From an uncultured Lachnospiraceae bacterium (GTDB taxonomy: Bacteria > Bacillota > Clostridia > Lachnospirales > Lachnospiraceae), in the NCBI GenBank assembly GCA_949471785.1, contig CASWRE010000023.1, forward strand, positions 1 through 49,254: 49,254 nt of DNA, read 5' to 3'. The first letter of the stretch is position 1. Every line of letters starts with the position of its first letter. Below are positions 23,675 to 30,953 of the stretch, in pieces. The translations under genes were made by a program, and so were the position numbers. The notes below the pieces were generated by a model. That model was not told where the DNA came from and searched no databases. It saw nothing but the letters and a program-made list of their open reading frames with translations.

Positions 23675-23684
23675 TACACTTGTA
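23675..23684. promoter_or_regulatory. BlaI/MecI/CopY-type operator, downstream copy
   Basis: TACA-CT-TGTA at 23675-23684 within ACTACACTTGTAAG matches the TACA-N2-TGTA core bound by the BlaI/MecI/CopY repressor family. It lies in the transcribed leader of the PBP gene, 69 bp from the promoter-overlapping copy. Confidence 0.65.
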
Positions 23685-23739
23685 AGATTTGCGGTCAAAA
23701 AAACTCTTTTTTTTGTTTTCTTCCGCGTGGACTATTAAA

Positions 23740-23768
23740 ATACTACACCTGTAGGATATATTAGTCAA
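23740..23768 (-). promoter_or_regulatory. Promoter of the PBP-lipoprotein operon
   Basis: On the minus strand, TTGACT (23763-23768), 17 bp, TAGTAT (23740-23745). The -10 box overlaps the upstream operator. The leader to the ATG at 23615 is about 118 nt. Confidence 0.68.
23744..23753. promoter_or_regulatory. BlaI/MecI/CopY-type operator overlapping the PBP promoter
   Basis: TACA-CC-TGTA at 23744-23753, in the wider context ACTACACCTGTAGG, overlaps the -10 box and spacer. A repressor here would occlude RNA polymerase, as in bla and mec regulation. Confidence 0.7.
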
Positions 23769-23806
23769 GTTATTTTTTCGCGGTTAGCAGTCTGTTCAGG
23801 GAAGCA

Positions 23807-24589
23807 TTATAACCGTTCGGCTTGTCTGTCACGAAGCTCATAAACAGTATATGCACGGTCAAAATGATACCCCAGTTTCCCGGCCAGCCCCACCGACCAC
23901 ATATTCTGCGCGTCCCAGCTGGGATACAGGCCCCGCTTCAGACATTCCAGAATCAGCTTCGCCCCGCAGACATAGGCCAGTCCCTGCCTGCGGCAGTCCT
24001 CCCGGGTATCAATTTCAATCTCAATACCACCCGAATAGCCGGAATAGGAAGACGCGCCCGAAACAGGCTCTCCATCCTTCAATATCACCGCGCCCAGCCC
24101 ATATCTGCGATACTGATCATAATCCCTGTACAGCGCTACCCAGTCTCTGCACCAGGGGATTTCCCGGCAGCGTCCAAACAGCTCCTCGTCCATCATCCGC
24201 AGGACATATCCGTCAGCCAGCCCTGCCACCGCGGCCCGCAGACGATCGACAGGAAATACGTCCGGCTCTTTTTTTATGGCATATCGGGTTGCCTTCCTTA
24301 CCTGCTCCCTGTAGCACTCTTCAATGAGCCGGCCCCACTCTTCATCCCGCGGCGTCAGGATCAGAAAATCCCGCCGGGAAAACACCGGTTCATACAAGAT
24401 GAGCCGCCGGTCAGGCTTCCCCGCAAAAAAGCAGAAATCTCCCAGTAAAGCCATGGCAGATACCGGATCTTCCGGAGAATCCGCATAAATTTTCCCCATC
24501 ACCCTTTCCAGGCAGGACCAAATCATTGTCTCCTGCCATCCCGCAAACAACGGGGCCGCTTTTTTTGTTTCCTCTAACTCAAAAATCAT
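23807..24589 (-). CDS. GNAT acetyltransferase, ZmaR-like
   Basis: This 260-residue protein resembles the two-part GNAT_acetyltran family that includes the zwittermicin A resistance protein ZmaR. An N-terminal pseudo-domain (MIFELEETKKAAPLF ... ADSPEDPVSAMALLGDFCFFAG) precedes a C-terminal catalytic GNAT domain. The latter has SGGIEIEIDTREDCRRQGLAYVCGAKLI, the acetyl-CoA-binding loop, and the LAGKLGYHFDRAYTVYEL end. The true substrate is unknown. The ATG at 24589 has GGGAGAACGG before it. A 28-codon open frame overlaps its start by 11 nt. Confidence 0.8.
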   Translation of the reverse strand: MIFELEETKKAAPLFAGWQETMIWSCLERVMGKIYADSPEDPVSAMALLGDFCFFAGKPDRRLILYEPVFSRRDFLILTPRDEEWGRLIEECYREQVRKATRYAIKKEPDVFPVDRLRAAVAGLADGYVLRMMDEELFGRCREIPWCRDWVALYRDYDQYRRYGLGAVILKDGEPVSGASSYSGYSGGIEIEIDTREDCRRQGLAYVCGAKLILECLKRGLYPSWDAQNMWSVGLAGKLGYHFDRAYTVYELRDRQAERL

Positions 24590-24665
24590 ATCCGTTCTCC
24601 CTACCGACCAGGCGGTAGATTTCATCCAGATCATTCATTTCTGCAAATCTGTATTGTATTTCCAT
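24579..24665 (-). CDS. Small ORF overlapping the ZmaR-like gene, resembles a GNAT N-terminus
   Basis: This 28-residue frame has GGGAGAGG before its ATG, reads MEIQYRFAEMNDLDEIYRLV and continues to a TGA that overlaps the next ATG. The first 20 residues look like the first strand and helix of an ordinary GNAT enzyme. It may be a remnant of a lost acetyltransferase gene or a short coupled leader ORF. It is not needed for the neighbour's start. Confidence 0.4.
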   Translation of the reverse strand: MEIQYRFAEMNDLDEIYRLVGRENGYDF

Positions 24666-24752
24666 GACCTCTCCCTGGCAAGTGAAAACATCCATATCGG
24701 TTTATATTTCCACAGTCCTCCATATTTTTCTGCAGGCTCCCCAAAAAACGTG

Positions 24753-24758
24753 TATAAT
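24753..24758 (+). promoter_or_regulatory. -10 box of the PHP gene promoter
   Basis: A consensus TATAAT lies 32 bp before the ATG at 24791, followed by AAGGAGGAG. The region 17 bp upstream has no good -35 match, so the promoter is only partly supported. The 200-nt stretch 24590-24790 otherwise holds only the small ORF. Confidence 0.45.
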
Positions 24759-24790
24759 GATCCCATGACTTTAAGGAGGAGCTGCCGTTT

Positions 24791-25642
24791 ATGATAGAAT
24801 TAACTGATTTACACGTCCATTCCTGCTGCTCCGACGGCACGTACACACCGACGGAGCTTGTCCTCTACGCAAAAGAAAAAGGCCTGAAAGCCTTCGCCCT
24901 GACGGATCACGACACGATTCTGGGCATCGATGAAGCCATGGCGGCGGGAAAGACCCAGGGTGTCGAGGTCATTCCCGGCATCGAATTTTCCACCAATTAC
25001 CGGGAAAAGGATATCCATGTGCTGGGACTCGGTATCGACTGGAAGGACGCCCGGTTTCTGAAAAAGTTGAGAGAATTTCAGGACTCCCGCGACCTGCGCA
25101 ACCGAAAAATGATTGCACGCATGGCCGACTGCGGCGTCCATATCACCTATGAGAAAATGCAGGAAGCTTTCCCGAACAGCACCTGGACGCGGGCCAATTT
25201 CGCCCGCTATCTGGTGGATCACAACTATGCTAAAAATCCGAAAGAAGCTTTCTCCCGCTATGTGGGAGACGACGCGCCCTGTTTTGTGCCTCGAGAAAAA
25301 GTCACGCCTTTCCAGGCTGTAGAGCTGATCCGGGAAAACGGCGGCCTGTCAGTGCTGGCCCACCCGGTACTGTACCATCTGTCCGCCGAAGACCTGGACA
25401 CACTGACGGCACGGTTGAAAGACAGCGGCCTGGACGGCATTGAGGCCCTCTACTCCACTTACCGCTGGTATGACGAAACTCACATCAAAACGCTGGCCCG
25501 CAGACACGGCCTGTCCGTCACCGGCGGCTCCGATTTCCACGGCCTGAATAAACCGGACATTGATCTGGGCGTGGGACGGGGCAATCTGAAAATCCCTTAT
25601 GCGCTGTGGCTCTCTCTAAAAGCCCGTCAAGCATATCGCTGA
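24791..25642 (+). CDS. PHP domain phosphoesterase (YciV/RNase AM-like)
   Basis: This 283-residue enzyme has the polymerase-and-histidinol-phosphatase fold. It begins with DLHVHSCCSDGTYTP, then ALTDHDTILG, EVIPGIEFSTNY, VLAHPVLY and GGSDFHGLNKPDI, which together supply the metal-binding His/Asp/Glu set. Relatives hydrolyse 3',5'-nucleoside bisphosphates or trim the 5' ends of RNA. AAGGAGGAG precedes the start. It stands alone on the plus strand and converges with ppk, with a strong hairpin at its stop codon. Confidence 0.87.
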   Translation: MIELTDLHVHSCCSDGTYTPTELVLYAKEKGLKAFALTDHDTILGIDEAMAAGKTQGVEVIPGIEFSTNYREKDIHVLGLGIDWKDARFLKKLREFQDSRDLRNRKMIARMADCGVHITYEKMQEAFPNSTWTRANFARYLVDHNYAKNPKEAFSRYVGDDAPCFVPREKVTPFQAVELIRENGGLSVLAHPVLYHLSAEDLDTLTARLKDSGLDGIEALYSTYRWYDETHIKTLARRHGLSVTGGSDFHGLNKPDIDLGVGRGNLKIPYALWLSLKARQAYR

Positions 25643-25659
25643 CCCGATATGCCTGACGG
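25624..25659. terminator. Hairpin at the end of the PHP gene
   Basis: A 15-nt arm (25624-25638, beginning CCGTCAAGC) pairs with 25645-25659 (ending CCTGACGG) with one A-C/G-U position and a 6-nt loop that contains the TGA stop. Little T follows, so it may act as a bidirectional barrier between PHP and ppk transcripts. Confidence 0.55.
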
Positions 25660-25714
25660 ATTTGACCTGCTCATCCCCGCTCCGACGGCCATGGACATCA
25701 TGTCTGGATAGCCT

Positions 25715-27850
25715 CTACTCCTCCGCCGGTTCCGCCGGGATGAAAATATGGTTATCTTTCAATGGATTCGGCCTGCGCGCATTATGCTGTGCTTCCCTGC
25801 AGAAGAAATCCTGGGCGCAGAGTTTCTCCTTCCCCCGCAGATCCACCCGGTCATAGCTGCAGTCCGGCTGCAGGATACGGGCCTTTAAGGTATCTGCAAG
25901 CTGGATCTCCACAATATGCATGACCTGGGCTTTTATATCCGGATCTTCCGCCGGAAAAACGATCTCCACCCGGCGATTCAGATTTCTGGGCATCCAGTCT
26001 GCGCTGCCCATATAGACATCCTCCAGACCATTGTTGTAAAAATAAAATATCCTGGCATGTTCAAGGAAATTCCCGACAATGGAGCGCACGGTAATATTCT
26101 CACTGATACCCGGAACGCCCACCTTGAGGCAGCAGATCCCGCGGATGATCAGCTCGATCTTCACGCCTGCGGCGGAAGCCGCATACAGACCCGCAATAAT
26201 CTCCGGATCACACAGAGAATTCATCTTTGCAATGATATGTGCCGGTTTTCCGTCCTTCGCGTTATCCGTCTCCCTCCGGATCATCTGCAGAAAACGTTTC
26301 TTCATCCAGATCGGCGCCACGATCAGACGATTCCAGCTGGCAGGCTCCGAATAACCGGAGAGCATATTAAAGACCGCCGTGGCATCCTCACCTATGGGAG
26401 CGCTGCAGGTCAAAAGGCCGCAGTCCGTATACAGTTTAGCCGTGGAGTCGTTGTAATTCCCCGTTCCCAGATGGACATAGCGTCGGATACCTTCATCCTC
26501 TTTGCGGACCACTAGAGCGATTTTACTGTGCGTCTTCAGACCCAGCAGTCCGTATATCACATGGCAGCCCGCTTTCTCCAGCATCTTGGCCCAGCCAATA
26601 TTATTCTCCTCGTCAAAACGGGCTTTCAGTTCCACCAGTACCGTGACCTGCTTGCCGTTATCCGCCGCCTGGGCCAGGGCCCCGATAATTGGCGAATGGC
26701 CGCTGACGCGGTAGAGGGTCATCTTGATCGCCAGTACCTGGGGGTCCACAGAAGCCTGCCGGATAAACTCTACTACCGGATCAAAGGTCTGATAGGGATG
26801 ATGCAGCAGGATATCCTTCTTCCGGATATTCGTAAATATATCGTCCTCATTCATCATGGCCGGCACGGCTGCGGGCGTATAGCCGGACACCTTGTAATCG
26901 TCGTATCCCCTCATCCCGTACATTTTCATCAGGAACGTCAGATCCAGAGGCCCGGCCAGACGATAGATATTTTCATCCTTGACATCCAGCTCTTCTTTCA
27001 ATATCTTGAGGAGTTTTTTGTGGATGCCTTCTTCCACCTCCATCCGGATCACCTGGCCCCATTGACGTTTCTTGAGCTGACGCTGAATCTCTTTCAGCAG
27101 ATCCTCCGCATCGTCCTCGTCGATCTCCATATCCGCGTCCCGGGTAATCCGGTAGGGGTGGGCGCAGATCACTTTATTTCCCAAAAACAGCTTGCCGATA
27201 TTCTTCCGAATGATCTCTTCCAGCAATATCACCCGCTGCCAGTCGTCCCCCTCGTCGGGCAGGACAAAAAATCTCGGAAGCACCGACGGCACCTGCACCG
27301 TGGCAAATTCCAGCTCGTCGGATTTTTTTGCATCCTTCTTTTGAATCAGCAGGCCGATGTTCAACGCTTTATTTTGAATCAGAGGAAAGGGCCGGGCCGA
27401 ATCCATGGCCATCGGCGTCAGCACCGGATAGACATGTTCTTCAAAATACGCGTCCACCGCTATTGCCTGGGAAGGGGTAAGCTTATCATAATGGCTGATC
27501 ACCTCCAGATGAATGGCGGACAACGCGGGCAGCAGCGAACGGTTATAGGTCTGGTACTGCGCCTGCATCAGCGCCTGGAGCCTGGGCACGATCTGTTTGA
27601 GCTGCTCCCTGGGCGTAAGGCCGGCGATATCCTTTCTCTCGATACCGGCCTGCATCATATCCCGTATGGATGCCACGCGTACCATAAAAAATTCATCCAG
27701 ATTCGACGCCGTGATTGCCAGGAACTTGAGTCTTTCAAACAGCGGCAGAGACCGGTCTCTGGCCTCCTCCAGAATCCTTTCGTCAAAACTGATCCAGCTC
27801 ATTTCACGGTTCCAGTAATATTCCGGTTTTCTATATATTTCACAATCCAT
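25715..27850 (-). CDS. ppk1: Polyphosphate kinase 1
   Basis: This 711-residue enzyme reversibly makes inorganic polyphosphate from ATP. In order come the N domain (YYWNREMSWISFDERILEEARD, NLDEFFMVRVASI), the H domain with VLTPMAMDSARPFPLI, and two phospholipase-D-like catalytic domains. These contain LVELKARFDEENNIGWAKML, the autophosphorylated His in GLKTHSK, and RYVHLGTGNYN. The length is normal. The frame extends upstream to 27997, but AGGAGG before the ATG at 27850 sets the start. It is the last gene after ppx, pairing synthesis with breakdown of polyphosphate. Confidence 0.95.
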   Translation of the reverse strand: MDCEIYRKPEYYWNREMSWISFDERILEEARDRSLPLFERLKFLAITASNLDEFFMVRVASIRDMMQAGIERKDIAGLTPREQLKQIVPRLQALMQAQYQTYNRSLLPALSAIHLEVISHYDKLTPSQAIAVDAYFEEHVYPVLTPMAMDSARPFPLIQNKALNIGLLIQKKDAKKSDELEFATVQVPSVLPRFFVLPDEGDDWQRVILLEEIIRKNIGKLFLGNKVICAHPYRITRDADMEIDEDDAEDLLKEIQRQLKKRQWGQVIRMEVEEGIHKKLLKILKEELDVKDENIYRLAGPLDLTFLMKMYGMRGYDDYKVSGYTPAAVPAMMNEDDIFTNIRKKDILLHHPYQTFDPVVEFIRQASVDPQVLAIKMTLYRVSGHSPIIGALAQAADNGKQVTVLVELKARFDEENNIGWAKMLEKAGCHVIYGLLGLKTHSKIALVVRKEDEGIRRYVHLGTGNYNDSTAKLYTDCGLLTCSAPIGEDATAVFNMLSGYSEPASWNRLIVAPIWMKKRFLQMIRRETDNAKDGKPAHIIAKMNSLCDPEIIAGLYAASAAGVKIELIIRGICCLKVGVPGISENITVRSIVGNFLEHARIFYFYNNGLEDVYMGSADWMPRNLNRRVEIVFPAEDPDIKAQVMHIVEIQLADTLKARILQPDCSYDRVDLRGKEKLCAQDFFCREAQHNARRPNPLKDNHIFIPAEPAEE

Positions 27851-27871
27851 ACTATTCCTCCTAAAACCTGC

Positions 27872-27956
27872 ATGCGCCTCATTGCCGCACCACCAAGCAT
27901 CAAAGCCGGAGCTGGCGCATTGGGCATCCCTGAATGCATGCCGCCTACGGCGGCGG
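27872..27956 (-). other. Hairpin-rich untranslated segment between ppx and ppk
   Basis: In the minus-strand RNA, ATGCGCC (complement of 27914-27920) can pair with GGCGCAT (complement of 27872-27878) around 35 nt. CCGCC and GGCGG form a hairpin with a 3-nt loop at 27941-27953. The segment lies just before the ppk ribosome binding site. It may be a structured leader, an RNA-processing site or a dispersed repeat; I do not recognise a known riboswitch. Confidence 0.45.
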
Positions 27957-27976
27957 ACTTTTACAGTAACCAGTCG

Positions 27977-28003
27977 GTAACTGTCCGTTACCTTCACAGT
28001 TAC
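27977..28003 (-). repeat. 27-nt palindromic element, copy A (ppx stop codon)
   Basis: On the minus strand it reads GTAACTGTGAAGG...ACAGTTAC. The 8-nt arms GTAACTGT/ACAGTTAC pair perfectly across 11 nt. The ppx stop codon TAA is formed by the first arm. It is the same element as copy B at the DUF815 stop codon. Confidence 0.75.
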
Positions 28004-29541
28004 ACCAATTTCTTCAAACGTATATCCGGTCTGACGTCAAACACTTCCTCAAAGAAGTCCTTTTTATCCTCAAGGAGTCCCATCTCCAGCGTGTAATCCT
28101 TCTTCGTCGCCAGGCGGATCACCAGCTTCCGCTCCTGCAGGGCTGCCCTGATCTCAGCGATCTTCTGCTGATGGGTGCGGTCCAGAGCGCTGGCCAGCCG
28201 CAGGATAGCCGTCAGTTTCGCCACCAGTATGTAATCCTCCTCGCTGATGCCGGCTATACGGTACTCATCATCATAGTATCCCAGTTTCTGCGTGTTGGCC
28301 CGCACCACCAGGGCGATAATCTGCCGTTCCCTGTGGGATAGGCCGATGATCTCCGTAGACATGATAATATTGTAAGAACAATCCGCCACATGGGCCAGAC
28401 TGATATATTTTCCACAGTCATGGAGATGAACGGCAATCTCCAGCAGCAGCCGATGGCGTTTGCTGAGGCCGTGCACCTTTTTCATACTGTCAAAAATCAC
28501 CAGCGCCGCCTGATTCATGGTGGTAATATGAGATTTGCTGATGGCATAGCGCTTGCCGATATTGCGGGCGGCCATCAGAATATCATTCTCAAAGTTGTGA
28601 GACGGTTTGATCAGCTTATTCTTTTCCGCGTACTCATAGGCCACGCCGTCGGACAGCTCCATACCCGGAATCCAGATCAGTTCCGCTCCAAGCTCCTCCA
28701 CAAAAATTTTGTAAAGAATAGCGGTGGGCACGAGAAGCGTGGCATATTCCGCGGCAATGCCCATTTTTTCCGCCAGCTCCAGAGGCGCCAAACGGACAAT
28801 TTTCTCGTACCAGGCCATATATTCATCCTTCGACATGGTATTTTTGAGTTCCGATGTGGGATTATGGGCCAGAAAATCCGAGAGAAAATCTCCCGTCAGA
28901 ATGACATGGGGAATTTTCCTGTCTTTCAGGTGTATCTTCTTATAACTGGTCACCTCAGCGGCGATCATCTCCGACACCAGCGTTTCGTAATGGTTTGTCT
29001 CCCGGCGCAGAGCAGCCAGGCGCTCCCGTATCCGCAGATTGCCGAAAACAATATTCTGAGTGGAGATCAGATTATCCTTGTCAAAGAGGGATATCTGGAT
29101 ACTGCCCGCCCCCACATCTACGATGGCCGTTCCCTTCTGAATGATCTTCTCAAAATCAGCCTGATTGGAAGCGATGGCCTTGTAACCGATGAACCGCAGC
29201 TCCGAATTGCTGTACACCTGCACCGACACGCCGGTACGCTGCTTAATCAGGTTCAGCACCAGCCGGGCGTTGGCCGCTTCACGGATCGCGCTGGTGGCCA
29301 CCGCCTTATAGTCATCCACCTGATATCCTTTCATCTTCGTGACATAATCAGAAATAAGGCGGCACAATTCCTCCGTCATGGGCTGTCGGATCTTTCCATG
29401 AACATAAGAATCCTTGCCCAGCTCCAGGGGATAACGGATATAATCGAGCTGTTTGATCCCATTCTTCCTGGAAATCTCATAGATTTCCAGACTTACTCCA
29501 TAAGAGCTCACTTCAATCACGCCATAGATCTTATATTGCAT
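28000..29541 (-). CDS. ppx: Ppx/GppA family exopolyphosphatase with HD domain
   Basis: This 513-residue protein has an actin-like Ppx/GppA fold (YGVIEVSSYGVSLEIYEI, VATSAIREAANA, AIVDVGAGSIQISLF) and a C-terminal HD-type domain with EIAVHLHDCGKYI. It removes terminal phosphate from polyphosphate or from pppGpp. The first phosphate-binding loop reads EVSSYGVSLEI in place of the usual DxGSNS, which is a deviation in the active-site region. GGAG precedes the ATG. It lies between the DUF815 gene and ppk, so these probably form one transcript. Confidence 0.9.
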   Translation of the reverse strand: MQYKIYGVIEVSSYGVSLEIYEISRKNGIKQLDYIRYPLELGKDSYVHGKIRQPMTEELCRLISDYVTKMKGYQVDDYKAVATSAIREAANARLVLNLIKQRTGVSVQVYSNSELRFIGYKAIASNQADFEKIIQKGTAIVDVGAGSIQISLFDKDNLISTQNIVFGNLRIRERLAALRRETNHYETLVSEMIAAEVTSYKKIHLKDRKIPHVILTGDFLSDFLAHNPTSELKNTMSKDEYMAWYEKIVRLAPLELAEKMGIAAEYATLLVPTAILYKIFVEELGAELIWIPGMELSDGVAYEYAEKNKLIKPSHNFENDILMAARNIGKRYAISKSHITTMNQAALVIFDSMKKVHGLSKRHRLLLEIAVHLHDCGKYISLAHVADCSYNIIMSTEIIGLSHRERQIIALVVRANTQKLGYYDDEYRIAGISEEDYILVAKLTAILRLASALDRTHQQKIAEIRAALQERKLVIRLATKKDYTLEMGLLEDKKDFFEEVFDVRPDIRLKKLV

Positions 29542-29565
29542 TTTATTCCATCTCCTTTATGGATG

Positions 29566-29592
29566 GTAACTGTCTGGCATTTTCACAGTTAC
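29566..29592 (-). repeat. 27-nt palindromic element, copy B (DUF815 stop codon)
   Basis: On the minus strand it reads GTAACTGTGAAAA...ACAGTTAC, again with perfect 8-nt arms and an 11-nt centre. As in copy A, the first arm supplies the TAA stop codon of the preceding gene. It fills most of the 47-nt gap before ppx. Confidence 0.75.
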
Positions 29593-30953
29593 GATATTAT
29601 TTTACCCAACAAATAGTCAATAAACTGCTGTGCCGTGCGCCCGGACAGGCCGCCGTGAGACAGCTCCCATTTATTTGCCTCCAGAAGGAGTTCCTCCTCG
29701 GGCATCTCCACATGATGGCGCGCCGCCAGCACACGGACAATATCCTTAAACTCCCTGGGTGTGGGCGAACCGAAATAGATCGTTACGCCGAAACGGGCCA
29801 CCAGGGACAGCTTCTCCTGAACGGTATCGGTGGTGTGAAGCTCTTCATTGGTGCGCACATCATGCTTGTCACTGAAGGTCTCTCGAACCAGATGACGGCG
29901 GTTGGAGGTGGCGTAAATCAAAATATTTTCCGGTTTTTTCTCCAGGCCGCCCTCAATGACGGCTTTTAGATACTTATATTCTATCTCAAATTCCTCAAAA
30001 GATAAATCGTCCATATAGATAATAAACCGGTAATTTCTGTTTTTTATCTGGGCAATTATATCGTTCAAATATTTAAACTGATGCTTATATACCTCAATGA
30101 TCCTGAGCCCCTGCTCATAGTACCGGTTCAGGATGCCCTTGATACTGGAAGATTTTCCCGTGCCCGCATCGCCGAAAAGCAGACAGTTGTTGGCCCTGCG
30201 GCCTTCCACAAAAGCCTCCGTATTCTCGATCAGCTTTTGCTTCGGTATCTCATATCCCACCAGATCGTCCAGATATACATGGGCAATATTGGTAATCGGC
30301 ACGATCCGGGCTGTACCGTCCGCCCCTTCCTGCACCCGAAAAGCTTTATTGAGCCCCAGCCGGCCCACGCCAAATTCTTTATAAAAATGTACCAGCGCCT
30401 GCATAAAAGCTTCCGCCGTATCCGTCCGGGCCAGTTCCACGCTCAGATGACAGATCCTGTCCCGGATTCTCTTATTAAACAATTTGCTGTTATCATCCGC
30501 CTGCGTATAATTCTCGATAACCGGAACAAACTCTGTCCCGAAAAGCTGATCCAATTCATGCAGATCAAAGGTGAACAGCTCCCGAAAAACCCGCAGATCA
30601 TGCAGCGCCAGAGGATTCACGCTGCCGTCCACCGCGCCCACGATTTCGCAGGCTTTGCTGAATGTATTTTCATTATTAACCAGCAGAAAAGCCAGATAAG
30701 TGTGCCATAAGTTTCCCGCAAAGCCGTAATTCCCGGCCAGTTCCAGCAGGCCATGTACCGACAGATGGAACTCCTCTCTTCCTCTCTCAAAAAGCTCCCC
30801 ATCCGCGTTTTGTCCCTTTATCTTCGGACAGCACTCGTCCATAAGCCAGGCCATCCGCTCCAGCACGTCGCCATGGGTAAAATTTCGGTAAAGCACGCAT
30901 GCTTTTGTCCTTATCAAATGGTATCCCTTCTTTCCGTATTTACTATCTATCAA
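29589..30953 (-). CDS. DUF815 AAA+ ATPase
   Basis: This 454-residue protein has an N-terminal helical region of about 190 residues and a C-terminal AAA+ module. The latter holds Walker A LLFGDAGTGKSSS near residue 265, a Walker B-like FIIYMDDLSFEEFE and a sensor YATSNRRHLV. DUF815 ATPases are widespread in bacteria and lack a well-defined role. The frame begins at a TTG (30951-30953) that overlaps the pheA stop as TTGA, and the ribosome binding site is poor, so an internal Met start is possible. It lies between pheA and ppx in a probable operon. Confidence 0.85.
   Translation of the reverse strand: MIDSKYGKKGYHLIRTKACVLYRNFTHGDVLERMAWLMDECCPKIKGQNADGELFERGREEFHLSVHGLLELAGNYGFAGNLWHTYLAFLLVNNENTFSKACEIVGAVDGSVNPLALHDLRVFRELFTFDLHELDQLFGTEFVPVIENYTQADDNSKLFNKRIRDRICHLSVELARTDTAEAFMQALVHFYKEFGVGRLGLNKAFRVQEGADGTARIVPITNIAHVYLDDLVGYEIPKQKLIENTEAFVEGRRANNCLLFGDAGTGKSSSIKGILNRYYEQGLRIIEVYKHQFKYLNDIIAQIKNRNYRFIIYMDDLSFEEFEIEYKYLKAVIEGGLEKKPENILIYATSNRRHLVRETFSDKHDVRTNEELHTTDTVQEKLSLVARFGVTIYFGSPTPREFKDIVRVLAARHHVEMPEEELLLEANKWELSHGGLSGRTAQQFIDYLLGKIIS

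Noticed and set aside
24631..24846. 71-codon minus-strand ORF overlapping the PHP start
   Set aside because: It overlaps the PHP promoter and start, has no ribosome binding site and no recognisable sequence.
26528..28096. 522-codon plus-strand open frame over ppk and ppx
   Set aside because: It is antisense to two clear polyphosphate genes, is His/Gln/Arg-rich with no domain, and lacks a ribosome binding site. It is a shadow frame.
28390..29616. 408-codon plus-strand open frame over ppx
   Set aside because: Antisense to ppx, no start signal and no recognisable domain.
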